Made by a program: the position numbers and the translations under genes. The notes beneath the pieces were generated by a model. That model had not been told where the DNA came from. It did no database searches and was given only the letters and a program-made list of their open reading frames with translations. From the IMG/VR virus record IMGVR_UViG_3300047386_000057, positions 1 through 28,623 of that record: a stretch of 28,623 nucleotides of DNA. The stretch is one strand, 5' to 3'. Shown here piece by piece: positions 1-8,696 of the stretch. The DNA is from a virus. The number at the start of each line of letters is the position of its first letter. The first letter of the stretch is position 1.

Positions 1-1
1 T

Positions 2-199
2 GGCTGGTGTTGCGTACTAGGTATGATGGGCAACTTTATGGTCATACCGTTTACCAACTTTGTACTAGCTTTGTTAGCTATTGAAGTTACTATACCACTC
101 ATTGACCTAGAGACTATGATGCCTGTACTAATGGGTATGCTTGGTCTTGGTGCTATGCGCTCTTATGAAAAAACCAAGGGTGTATCAAGGGAAAAGTAA
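2..199 (+). CDS. Holin, 3-TM type, C-terminal part (5' truncated)
   Basis: Reading frame open from the window edge to a TAA at 197-199; 65 codons are visible. The visible protein has a hydrophobic stretch (residues ~5-35, VIPFTNFVLALLAIEV), a second one (PVLMGMLGLGAM) and a basic tail ending RSYEKTKGVSREK. The ending LGMLGLGAMRSYEKTKGV resembles the C-terminus of three-TM phage and gene-transfer-agent holins, which make the membrane lesion that releases endolysin. Its stop directly abuts the ATG of the next gene, so the two are in one plus-strand late operon. The matching endolysin candidate is far away (23143-23493), so lysis genes are split. The family call is from memory of the pattern, and the missing N-terminus cannot be assessed. 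Confidence 0.72.
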   Translation, partial: GWCCVLGMMGNFMVIPFTNFVLALLAIEVTIPLIDLETMMPVLMGMLGLGAMRSYEKTKGVSREK

Positions 200-3100
200 A
201 TGGCATATTACATAGGCACACAAGAGTTTGCAACTATTGGTGAAGCCACGGACTTCATGCGTAGGAATCCTGACGTAGCAGAAGAAGGTTTACGCATCAC
301 GTCTGAGCCTGTAGAAAGCGAAGGTATGTTGACTGGCGGAGTAAAAGGTGAGCCTACAAAGCAGGCCCCTATCGTTCCTGACGAGTCTCCTTCTGCTACA
401 ACTCCTCAAACCTTTACGTTTGTTGAGGGCCGTGAAAAAGGCGATGGAGACTTCCAAAACTACCTCTACGGTCAAACCGGAGAAGTCCAACAAGTTACTG
501 TAGACGAACTGCGTGACTACTTTGAAAGTGACGAGGTAAACCGCCTACGTGAAATGTTTGGCACGTTTGATAACTACCTTGCTTACATGACAGAACGTGA
601 GCAGTTAATTCAGTCTGGTGATTACGACACAGGCAACTGGTCAGAGGCCGACGCTGGTTTTACCGAAGATCAAGAAATGATCCTTGAGGGTGACGCTGAC
701 CTTACTATTGACCCTAGCGATCCCGGCCAAAACCTAGAAAACTTACGTAGACAACAAACCAGCACACAGCAAGGTGCTTACAACAACTGGTTGAACTCTG
801 AAGCTAACCAAGCGTTGCTACAGAAGTACGGTGTACAGTCTACAGTGTACAGTGGGTCTGGTGATAAATTCCAATGGAACGGCTCTGCGTACGTTAAGGT
901 AGAAGAAGTAAGCAACCCCGGAGTTACTGATTTTGCAAAGTCAGGAATCTTGGCTGCTATGACGTACTACATGGGGGCAGGATTAACTGATTTTCTTTCG
1001 TCAAGCACATTGACAACAGCTTCGGGTCAGACAATAGCTGGACCCGGTTTAAGTTCTTCGCTTGCTACAGGAGCATCTTCCGGTATTGCAAATGCTGCGA
1101 TGCAGTTAGTAGCTACAGGTGATTTAGACTTTGGAGAAGCTTTGGAGTCAGCGATAACCGCTGGTCTAGGTGCAGAAGCTCTCAGACAAATTCAACAGTC
1201 TGGTGTTTTAGATCAGATTGTAGAAACAGTAGGCGAATACACCGAAAGACAAGATTGGGTTAGTTTAGAAGACGGGACTTTATTTAAATTAGTAAACGAA
1301 TATGACGCCAATGGTAATTTAGTAGACTCTCTTAGTCGTGTTTTAATGCCAAACGGCGGGACTTTAAGTTTTGAAAACTTCTTACAGTTTGCCGCCGAAG
1401 GAAATTTTGGAAGTCCAGTTCTTTTAAACGCTGTAGGTCTTCCTGTTTTCTTTTTCAGAGAAGGTTTACAAACACCTGAGTTTATAGATAGACTAATACA
1501 GGCAGCGTCTGATGCTTATTCTGAAAATGGATCTGCTTTTAATCGAATTGTTAACTTTCTTTCTGGAGGGTCTTCTTCTGGAGGAGGCAGTAGTTCGTAC
1601 GAAGCAGTCTTGACTGGAGACTTAAACAGCACTTCAAATAATGTTACACTTTTAAACATGTTAAGAAGTGAACTAGAAAACACAACAGACCCAGAAACAA
1701 GAGCAGATCTTGAGCGACAAATAGAAGCTTACGAACAAACAGTAGAAGATGAAGATGAAGAAGAAGTAGACGTAACCGAAGACGACACAGTAGAAGACGC
1801 TGATTCAGCACTGGCGGACACGACTGCGGACAACGCTCCGGGCATTACAGAAGAAATGTTCCAAGACGTTGTGGACCAAGTCAGAGCAGACAACCAAGTT
1901 GAAACGCAAGAAATTATTGACGCCCTTAACGCTCTTGGCGTTGCTGACTTACCTACTCTATCTCAGATAGAAGCAGCGTTTCCTGAGTTAAATGACGTAT
2001 CTCTTGGTGAAATTAAGGACACTGTTTCTACCTTGCTGTCTGAAGCAGGTCTATTGACTACAGAGCAGTTTACTGAGGCTATGGCTGGTATACTAACCCC
2101 AGACCAACTGGCTACTGCTTTGGCTGACCTGCCTTATGGTGACGCACAAGACTTTATAGACGCTATTAGTAATGCTGGTTACGCTACACCAGAAGACGTT
2201 GCAACTGCTTTGAACAATGCAGACCTAATGAGCAACGAAGACTTTAACACTTACATGGAGCAGTTTAGAGAAGACGTTGTAGGCGACGTAGGTGCGCTAC
2301 TAGACACAGCTTTTGCTGAGTTTGCTTTCCCTGAGACGTTTACAGACGAACAAATACAACAACTTAGGGACAGCATTGTAATACCCGAAAGCGCCTCTAT
2401 GGAGCAAATACAGGCTGCTCTAGACGCTTTGGCAGAACAGATACCTACTGCTGCTCCTACTTTAGAAGAAATGCAGACTTTGTTTAACACAGAGTTGGCT
2501 AACTTAGATATAGCAAGTCCACAAGACGTAAGAGACGCTTTAGCAGAGTTTAACTTTAGTGAAGCTCAAATTGCACAAATAATCAACGCTTTGCCTGAAG
2601 GCTTGTCTGTTGCAGACTTGGGAACAGCTTTAGAAGGTGTCGTAGTAGGAGAAGATTTAGACGCTGCTGTTACAACCATTACTGACGTTATTGGTGGCTT
2701 AGATATTGCTAGTCCAGACGATGTCCGTGAAATCCTAGCTAACTATGGCTTTACTGACGCCCAGCTTGAACAGATTGCAGGATCAATAACAATACCTGAG
2801 TCTGCTACTGTTGCGGAAGTACAGGCCATTGTTGATTCTATTCCTGTAGGATTAACAGCAGAAGAAGTTGCTACACAGTTAAGCAGCCAGTTTGAAGGAC
2901 TTACCACAGGTATTGCAGGAGTTCAAAGCGGCATTGACCAGTTAGCCGAAGACTTAGGTTTGTCTACGGAAGGCCTTATTGCTGCTATCAGTGGACTTGG
3001 TGAAGCAACCGGAGAAGACCTAACTGAGCTACAGACAAACATCCTTGAAGGTTTAGGGATGCTTTCTGAAAACTTGGGCGTAGACATTGGCGACGTAGTT

Positions 3101-4300
3101 ACCTCTGTTACTGACCTAGGCGAAGGCGTTGCCGAAGGTATTGAAGGTTTAGGCGAGCAGCTAACGGGTCTTGGCGAAGGCATTACAGGTGTCCAAGGCG
3201 GTATCGAAGAACTAGCAGAACAACTAGGTCTGTCTACAGAAGACTTAATAACCGCCATTGGAAACTTAAGCACTGCAACAGGCGAAAGCTTAACAGGCTT
3301 AGAAACGTCTATACTTACTGGCTTAGGAAGCCTAGCAGACACTTTAGGGTTAGACGTAGGCGAAGTTGTTACCTCTGTTACTGACTTAAGTGCTGACGTT
3401 GTTGAAGGCATCGAAGGTTTAGAAAACCAATTAACAACAGGCTTTGAAGGTGTCCAAGGTGGTATTAATGCCTTAGCAGAACAACTAGGCGTATCCTCTG
3501 ACGACATCGTAACTGCTATCGGCAACCTAGGCACTTTGACTTCTGAAGAACTAACAGGGTTTGAAACCTCAGTCCTAACAGGGTTGACTGACTTGGCTAG
3601 TACATTAGGCCTAGACATTGGTGATGTAGTTACTTCTGTTACTGATCTTGAAGCAGGTCTTACAGAAAATATTACTGGTCTTAGTGACCAACTTACTGGT
3701 GTTGAAGAAGCAGTAGGAGGAGTTACTACAGCCGTAAACCAAGGCGTAGAAGACCTAGCAGAGGCTTTAGGCGTACAGACAGACGACATTACGTCTGCCA
3801 TTGTTACCTTAGGTTCGGGCCTTGGTGGAGAACTGACAGAGTTAGAAACATCGGTACTCAGTGGTTTGACAAGTCTTGCAGACAGCTTAGGCACTGACGT
3901 AGGCACTGTAGTAGACTCCATTGGTGGTCTTGGTACTGGAATTAGTGAAAACATTCAGGGACTCTCTGACACGCTTACAGAGCAACTGGGTACAGGCTTT
4001 GGTGGTATCGGTGGACAGCTTGAGTCTGGCTTTGGGCAGCTTGGGCAGCAGCTAGGGTTGGCTACATTAGGACTCTTTGGTTTAGGCGCTAAACAACCAA
4101 CGGCTCAACAGATTGCTGCTGCAAAGCCCTTTGAGTTTAAGCCTTTTGAAGAAAAAGCGTCACCAAGGCAAGTACAGCAGGTAGTACGGTCAGGGCCTAT
4201 AAAACAACAGCCTTCTGCCTTACAACAACTTAATCAATTTTTAGACAGGCAGTCGACTACACCACAGAAACCCCCTAGAAAACCGGGAATGTTAGCATGA
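200..4300 (+). CDS. Large repeat-containing virion protein (fibre- or ejection-like), unknown function
   Basis: 1366 residues; AAGGGA lies 7 nt before the ATG. I do not recognise the N-terminus. Visible architecture: charged N-terminal part (1-235); Gly/Ala/Ser-rich hydrophobic part (~245-330); a Gly-Ser linker near 455-465; a very acidic linker (~513-545, EDEDEEEVDV); predicted helical repeats (~560-905); four tandem 87-90-residue repeats (907-~1262); a Gly/Leu-rich stretch; and a basic Gln/Pro-rich tail ending PRKPGMLA. Each tandem repeat carries a GVQ-like start, LAE-LG, ETS-L-GL-LA and VVTSVTDL. Such regular Leu/Ile-Gly spacing suggests a long, elongated, probably coiled structure. The position between holin and tail adaptor supports a tail or virion role. 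A long fibre, a tape-measure-like protein or an ejected channel protein are all possible; sequence alone does not decide. Confidence 0.85.
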   Translation: MAYYIGTQEFATIGEATDFMRRNPDVAEEGLRITSEPVESEGMLTGGVKGEPTKQAPIVPDESPSATTPQTFTFVEGREKGDGDFQNYLYGQTGEVQQVTVDELRDYFESDEVNRLREMFGTFDNYLAYMTEREQLIQSGDYDTGNWSEADAGFTEDQEMILEGDADLTIDPSDPGQNLENLRRQQTSTQQGAYNNWLNSEANQALLQKYGVQSTVYSGSGDKFQWNGSAYVKVEEVSNPGVTDFAKSGILAAMTYYMGAGLTDFLSSSTLTTASGQTIAGPGLSSSLATGASSGIANAAMQLVATGDLDFGEALESAITAGLGAEALRQIQQSGVLDQIVETVGEYTERQDWVSLEDGTLFKLVNEYDANGNLVDSLSRVLMPNGGTLSFENFLQFAAEGNFGSPVLLNAVGLPVFFFREGLQTPEFIDRLIQAASDAYSENGSAFNRIVNFLSGGSSSGGGSSSYEAVLTGDLNSTSNNVTLLNMLRSELENTTDPETRADLERQIEAYEQTVEDEDEEEVDVTEDDTVEDADSALADTTADNAPGITEEMFQDVVDQVRADNQVETQEIIDALNALGVADLPTLSQIEAAFPELNDVSLGEIKDTVSTLLSEAGLLTTEQFTEAMAGILTPDQLATALADLPYGDAQDFIDAISNAGYATPEDVATALNNADLMSNEDFNTYMEQFREDVVGDVGALLDTAFAEFAFPETFTDEQIQQLRDSIVIPESASMEQIQAALDALAEQIPTAAPTLEEMQTLFNTELANLDIASPQDVRDALAEFNFSEAQIAQIINALPEGLSVADLGTALEGVVVGEDLDAAVTTITDVIGGLDIASPDDVREILANYGFTDAQLEQIAGSITIPESATVAEVQAIVDSIPVGLTAEEVATQLSSQFEGLTTGIAGVQSGIDQLAEDLGLSTEGLIAAISGLGEATGEDLTELQTNILEGLGMLSENLGVDIGDVVTSVTDLGEGVAEGIEGLGEQLTGLGEGITGVQGGIEELAEQLGLSTEDLITAIGNLSTATGESLTGLETSILTGLGSLADTLGLDVGEVVTSVTDLSADVVEGIEGLENQLTTGFEGVQGGINALAEQLGVSSDDIVTAIGNLGTLTSEELTGFETSVLTGLTDLASTLGLDIGDVVTSVTDLEAGLTENITGLSDQLTGVEEAVGGVTTAVNQGVEDLAEALGVQTDDITSAIVTLGSGLGGELTELETSVLSGLTSLADSLGTDVGTVVDSIGGLGTGISENIQGLSDTLTEQLGTGFGGIGGQLESGFGQLGQQLGLATLGLFGLGAKQPTAQQIAAAKPFEFKPFEEKASPRQVQQVVRSGPIKQQPSALQQLNQFLDRQSTTPQKPPRKPGMLA
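2918..3985 (+). repeat. Four in-frame tandem repeats of 87-90 codons
   Basis: Repeat units begin at 2918, 3188, 3449 and 3719 (residues 907, 997, 1084 and 1174), giving spacings of 90, 87 and 90 codons. Each unit runs from G-V-(Q/T) through LAE-(D/Q/A)-LG, an AI--L segment, ELTELETS-like, L-GL--LA--LG-D-G-VV and S(V/I)--L to I-GL. DNA identity between units is clearly lower than protein similarity, so the duplications are old and under selection. A degenerate fifth start (GFGGIGGQLESGFGQLGQQLG) follows. The second repeat unit differs in length from the others only by a three-residue indel. Confidence 0.85.
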
Positions 4301-4944
4301 CGTATTTAAACCTAATGAACAACGTGTTGCGTAGACTTCGGGAAGACGAAGTTACTACAGTTACTGCCAACACGTACAGCAAAATGGTTAGTGATTATAT
4401 TAATGACGCTAAGAAGATAGTAGAAGAGTCTAACGATTGGTCAGCTTTACGTGACACTATTGTTGTGTCTACTACTGCTTCCGACAACAGTTACTCTCTG
4501 ACAGGCGCTGACGACAATGTAAAAGTCATGTCAGTAATTAATGACACACAGAACTGCTTCATGGGTTACCAAACTAAAGACTGGTTTAACGAGCAGTTGT
4601 ATGTTAATGAAGTAGTAGAAGGCGCACCACGGTACTACACGTACAGCGGTTTGGACTCTAGTGGTGACACGCAAGTACTCGTTAGCCCAACACCAGACGG
4701 TGTCTACAGCTTGCGGTTTGACGTGATTAAGAGACAGGCAGACTTAACTAGCGACACAGACGTACTACTTGTACCAGCGATGCCTGTAGTCCACCTTTCG
4801 GTAGCTTTGTTGGCCCGTGAGCGTGGTGAGACAGGCGGTACTTCTACTGCTGAGTACTTTGCTATTGCTGACAAGTTCCTGTCTGACGCTATTGCTATAG
4901 ACGCTGCAAAACATCCTGAAGAAATGGTATTTAGGACTATTTAA
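4297..4944 (+). CDS. Podovirus tail adaptor / tail tubular protein A-like
   Basis: 215 residues, near the size of T7 gp11 (196) and P22 gp4 (166). The N-terminus TYLNLMNNVLRRLREDEV is the usual opening of the adaptor family in podoviruses. The rest is a helical N-terminal part, a beta-rich centre (residues ~60-150, SYSLTGADDNVKVM and APRYYTY) and a C-terminal helix rich in Ala (HLSVALLARERGETGG). The family forms the ring that bolts the tail to the portal after DNA packaging. The start codon overlaps the previous stop as ATGA, which indicates translational coupling. The next gene (tail hub) is the expected neighbour. Assignment to the broad adaptor family is fairly firm; whether it is closer to the T7 or the P22 version is not settled. 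Confidence 0.85.
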   Translation: MTYLNLMNNVLRRLREDEVTTVTANTYSKMVSDYINDAKKIVEESNDWSALRDTIVVSTTASDNSYSLTGADDNVKVMSVINDTQNCFMGYQTKDWFNEQLYVNEVVEGAPRYYTYSGLDSSGDTQVLVSPTPDGVYSLRFDVIKRQADLTSDTDVLLVPAMPVVHLSVALLARERGETGGTSTAEYFAIADKFLSDAIAIDAAKHPEEMVFRTI

Positions 4945-4945
4945 T

Positions 4946-6469
4946 ATGGCACAAGAATTACGTAGCATCAATCTTGTAGCCCCGGCGTTTAAAGGTGTTA
5001 ACACCGAAGACTCGCCGTTGGCACAGGACCCATCCTTTGCTGAGATCGCAGACAACGCTGTGATTGACAAGCGTGGTCGTATTGCTGCACGTAAGGGCCA
5101 CGACGTAATTACGACTAACAAAACTGTCCTTGGGTCTGACTCTATACGCTCCATAAAGGAATTTAAGGACAACGCAGGAAACACTAAGGTTTTTTCTGTT
5201 GGTAACAACAAGATTATCAGTGGCACAACTACGTTAGCTGACGAGACTCCCGGTAGTTACACAATTACCGCTGACAACTGGAAGATGGTTAACTTTAACG
5301 ACAACACCTATTTCTTCCAGAGAACATACGAACCGTTAGTGTACAACAACACAAGTGGCTCTGTTGTCAAGCTAAGTACTGTTACAGGTGCGTCAGCAAC
5401 AGCGGACATTCCAAAAGCCAACGAAGTGTTGTCTGCTTATGGTCGCCTCTGGTGTGCTGACGTAAGCAACAACAAGTCTACTGTTTTTTGGTCTGACCTA
5501 CTGATCGGCCAAAACTGGACGGGTGGTACTAGCGGCTCTATTGATATCTCAAAGGTATGGCCTGATGGCTATGACGAAATTGTAGCTTTAGCCGCACACA
5601 ACGGCCTTCTTATTATCTTCGGTAAGCATAGCATTGTGGCGTATCAAGGTGCAGAGGCCCCAGCAAGTATGACACTGGCTGACACTGTAGCTGGCGTAGG
5701 TTGTGTCGATAGGGACACCGTGCAGTACACAGGCACAGACGTGCTATTCTTGTCACACACTGGCCTTAAGAGCTTCGGTAGGACAATACAAGAGAAGTCC
5801 TTGCCTATCAGTAGTTTGTCAGGAAACATTACCAAGGACATCATCGGTGCGCTACAGACAGAAAACCAGTTCTTTAGATCTGTCTATAGTCCAGAAGAAG
5901 GTTTTTACCTATTGACTTTTGTAGGTCAGGACGTAACCTACTGCTTCGACGTTCGAGGAACAACAGAAAACGGGTCGTACCGTGTAACACGTTGGGTGTC
6001 TACAGGGTTTACTTCGTACACTAGAAAAGAAGACGGTACGTTGCTCATTGGAACGTCTAAGGGAATCAGCGAGTACGAAGGATACCAAGACGACGGAAAC
6101 CCTTACCGCTTTAAGTACTACAGCCCAAGCCTAACGTTTGGTGATAGCTCTAGAATCAAGATATTGAAGAAGTTGAAGCCGACACTAGTTGGTGCAAACA
6201 ACGCAACAGTATTCCTTAAGTGGGCTTATGACTTCAAGAGTTCGTACGCAACAGCAGAATTTACAGTAGGTGACCAAATTACTGGTTTCTTTGGTGTAAG
6301 TGAGTTTACCGCCGTAGAGTTTACTGGTGGTGCTTTGACAAACCAGAAAAGTTTAAACGCCACAGGATATGGCACAAGTATAGTAGTTGGACTAGAGGCC
6401 GATATTGACGGGTCTCAATTATCACTACAGGAGATTAACGTAATGGCCTTAATAGGTAAGTTGCTTTAA
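4946..6469 (+). CDS. Tail hub / DNA stabilisation protein (P22 gp10- or T7 nozzle-like)
   Basis: 507 residues, beta-rich throughout. The N-terminus has the pattern F-KGVNTEDSPLAQDP and A--ADNAVID-RGRI-ARKG, common in podovirus tail hub proteins. Later come LWCADVSNNKSTVFWSDL, VALAAHNGLLIIFGKHSI and GC-D---VQYTG-DVLFLS-TGL-S, which recall beta-propeller blades of P22 gp10-like packaged-DNA stabilisation proteins. It would form the nozzle below the adaptor ring. The start lies one base after the adaptor stop; AGGA is 9 nt upstream. The C-terminal ~100 residues look like a separate beta domain. T7 gp12 is longer (794 residues), so the P22-like hub of ~470 residues fits the length better. Confidence 0.8.
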   Translation: MAQELRSINLVAPAFKGVNTEDSPLAQDPSFAEIADNAVIDKRGRIAARKGHDVITTNKTVLGSDSIRSIKEFKDNAGNTKVFSVGNNKIISGTTTLADETPGSYTITADNWKMVNFNDNTYFFQRTYEPLVYNNTSGSVVKLSTVTGASATADIPKANEVLSAYGRLWCADVSNNKSTVFWSDLLIGQNWTGGTSGSIDISKVWPDGYDEIVALAAHNGLLIIFGKHSIVAYQGAEAPASMTLADTVAGVGCVDRDTVQYTGTDVLFLSHTGLKSFGRTIQEKSLPISSLSGNITKDIIGALQTENQFFRSVYSPEEGFYLLTFVGQDVTYCFDVRGTTENGSYRVTRWVSTGFTSYTRKEDGTLLIGTSKGISEYEGYQDDGNPYRFKYYSPSLTFGDSSRIKILKKLKPTLVGANNATVFLKWAYDFKSSYATAEFTVGDQITGFFGVSEFTAVEFTGGALTNQKSLNATGYGTSIVVGLEADIDGSQLSLQEINVMALIGKLL

Positions 6470-6483
6470 CTAGGAGAATATGA

Positions 6484-7419
6484 ATGAGCCTTTTAGATTA
6501 TTTATTACAACCAGAGGTCGCTATACCGGGGTTTCTTGGTGGTTTGCTGACCGCTGAAGAATATAATAGACTATCGGACATAGGCGAAGAAGCTCTAGTT
6601 GGCACTACTGTCCGTGGACGTGAAGTACCGGGAGCCTTAGACATTGCCCAGATGGGTCTAGACCAAACTCAGTTTAGGCCGTTTACAGTCACTACTGCTA
6701 CTGGGGGACAGTTTGGTACACAAATTGATCCTACTACTGGTCAGTTTAGGACAACCTTGGGTTTGTCTCCTCAAGAGCAAGCCATGCAGCAACAGTTGTT
6801 TGGTGGTGCAGAACAATTCTTTGGACAGGCGCAGCAACCGACTACAGGACGTGAACAAGAAATCTTCGAGCGTCTACGGGCTGTACAGACCCCTGAGGAG
6901 CAACGACAGCGTTTAGCTTTAGAAGAGCGTCTGGCGTCTCAGGGCCGCTTGGGTGTACAAACAGCACAGTTTGGCGGTACTCCAGAGCAACTGGCGTTGG
7001 CTAAGGCTCAGGAAGAGGCACAGAACACAGCCGCTGTACAAGCCATGCAACAGGCACAAGCAGAGCAGATGCAACAGGCCGCTCTGGGTCAACAAATGTT
7101 GGGCGCTAGTTACCTGCCTCAGGCACAGCTACTCGCTGCTACTCAACCGTCTCAAGAACTGGCGTCACAACAAGCAGGACTTCAGCAGTACGGCGCTGGT
7201 CTCTTTGGTGAAACAGCTATGTCCGGCCTTGAGCAACAGCTTCTCATGGAACGTGCTAGAGCAAACCTCTTGGGTCAAGTTGGTGGAAGCATGCTTAACC
7301 AAGCCTTTAGCGTTCCTCAAGGTGGCGGCTCAGGTGGTAACATAATTGAAGACATTATTAGCGGCGCTCGTGGTATGTTTGACAACACCCGTGATTTTTT
7401 TGATGGGTTATTTGACTAA
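6484..7419 (+). CDS. Gln/Ala-rich virion protein, probable internal/ejection protein
   Basis: 311 residues starting at the ATG that has AGGAG 7 nt upstream; another ATG at 6480 is out of frame. The N-terminal 90 residues contain a short beta-like section (FRPFTVTTATGGQFGTQIDP). Residues ~95-250 are strongly helical and very rich in Gln, Ala and Leu (for example AVQAMQQAQAEQMQQAALGQQ). The C-terminus is Gly-rich, then amphipathic and acidic (DIISGARGMFDNTRDFFDGLFD). No catalytic motif is visible. Position directly after the tail hub and before three more large helical proteins matches the block of internal virion proteins in podoviruses. These are ejected ahead of the DNA to build a channel. 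The role is inferred from position and composition only. Confidence 0.75.
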   Translation: MSLLDYLLQPEVAIPGFLGGLLTAEEYNRLSDIGEEALVGTTVRGREVPGALDIAQMGLDQTQFRPFTVTTATGGQFGTQIDPTTGQFRTTLGLSPQEQAMQQQLFGGAEQFFGQAQQPTTGREQEIFERLRAVQTPEEQRQRLALEERLASQGRLGVQTAQFGGTPEQLALAKAQEEAQNTAAVQAMQQAQAEQMQQAALGQQMLGASYLPQAQLLAATQPSQELASQQAGLQQYGAGLFGETAMSGLEQQLLMERARANLLGQVGGSMLNQAFSVPQGGGSGGNIIEDIISGARGMFDNTRDFFDGLFD

Positions 7420-7430
7420 GGAGAGAAACC

Positions 7431-8693
7431 GTGGCTAAGTTTTCACAAGAATTTTTAAGACAGATGGCAAGTCCAATGGGCTCTGTCCAAGGTGGTCTAT
7501 TGTCTGCTGTGAAGGGTGCAGCGACTTTGCCTCAGCAACTTAGGAAGCAAGAGCAGATTCAAACACAAAAGCAACAGTTGTCTCAGATGGACCCTAATAC
7601 TCCAGAAGGCTTGGCGCAGTTAGCTAAGTTTTATCAAGAGCAGGGTGACATGGAAAACGCTGTGAAGTACGCAAAAGCAGCGCGTGATTTGCAAGCACAA
7701 GGAGCAGCACAGGCTCAACTAGGTGTTTTTCAAGAGCAGGTAGCTCAAGCAGCAGAAGCAGCAGGCCTAACGGATCAAGCAGCGACTGCAAGGTCTACTA
7801 CGGACATGGACGAGCTACGTGCTATCAGCAAGGACGTACGAGAGTTTCAGATTGAGCAACTGCCTCTGGACAACCCACAGGTCATCAAAGCACGACTAAA
7901 AATGGCTGGCTTTAGTCCAGCTCAGATTACGGCTATGGGTGACCTTTCGGCTGAAGAAGCAGACGACTTACTAAAAGGACGCACTGGTAAGCTAGAGGCT
8001 TGGCAGGACTCAGAGGGTAAAATTCAGGCCGTCAACGTCAACGACTTTGGTTTAGTCTACAATGACCAGACTAACACTTATGTTAAGGCCAGTGAGCTAG
8101 GGTTGGTACGTAAGGCCCCACAGGTTCAAGAAGTTGTTGACAAAGGCCAAGAAGTCGGTGCAAAAGCAATGGCAGAAGCCAATGTCAAGAGTTTTGTTGA
8201 GTTTAACACCAAGGCCCAAGATGCTCGTGACATGATTGAGTTGATCGACAGACAGACTGCCCGTTTAGAAGGTGGTATGCCTACGGGACTGTTGGCTGAG
8301 ACAGAGCTAAACCTAAGACGCTTTGGTGAACTCATTGGTTTACCTTACGATCCTAATGTTACAAACGCTCAGGAGTTTGTGTCTGAAGCAGGTAAGATTG
8401 TTGCTGACCAGATCAAAGACTTTGGTTCAGGTACTGGCTTGTCAGATGCGGATAGAGAGTACGCTAAGTTAATTGCTGCTGCTGACATTACTACACAACA
8501 AGAAGCCTTGTTTAACTTGTTGAAGATCCGTAGACGTGCTATGGTTGAGACCGTGAATAACTTTAACAAGGTTAGAACTGCTACTGCAAAACGTGTAGGC
8601 GAGCAGAACATGACCAGCTTCCCAAGCATAACCATGCCAGAGGAGCCAGAAGCACCAGAAGCAGAACTTCCCGAAGGTTTTGAATTGGACTAA
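7431..8693 (+). CDS. Probable internal virion (ejection) protein with TPR-like segment
   Basis: 420 residues from a GTG start preceded by AAGGAGAG, an excellent ribosome site, and no earlier in-frame start is needed. Almost entirely helical. Residues ~55-88 (TPEGLAQLAKFYQEQGDMENAVKYAKAARDL) have the spacing of a tetratricopeptide hairpin. A conserved-looking motif near residue 325 (KDFGSGTGLSDADREYAKL) occurs, as I recall, in many phage DNA-injection or internal proteins. The tail is acidic and Pro-rich (PEEPEAPEAELPEGFELD). It sits in the middle of the four-gene block after the tail hub. No enzyme signature is visible. The function is an inference from motif and context. Confidence 0.78.
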   Translation: MAKFSQEFLRQMASPMGSVQGGLLSAVKGAATLPQQLRKQEQIQTQKQQLSQMDPNTPEGLAQLAKFYQEQGDMENAVKYAKAARDLQAQGAAQAQLGVFQEQVAQAAEAAGLTDQAATARSTTDMDELRAISKDVREFQIEQLPLDNPQVIKARLKMAGFSPAQITAMGDLSAEEADDLLKGRTGKLEAWQDSEGKIQAVNVNDFGLVYNDQTNTYVKASELGLVRKAPQVQEVVDKGQEVGAKAMAEANVKSFVEFNTKAQDARDMIELIDRQTARLEGGMPTGLLAETELNLRRFGELIGLPYDPNVTNAQEFVSEAGKIVADQIKDFGSGTGLSDADREYAKLIAAADITTQQEALFNLLKIRRRAMVETVNNFNKVRTATAKRVGEQNMTSFPSITMPEEPEAPEAELPEGFELD

Positions 8694-8696
8694 GAC

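Noticed and set aside
2923-3954. 343-codon open frame antisense to the repeat gene
   Set aside because: It follows from the repeated codon pattern of the plus-strand gene; Ser/Pro/Val-rich with no domain, no ribosome site and strong coding evidence on the other strand.
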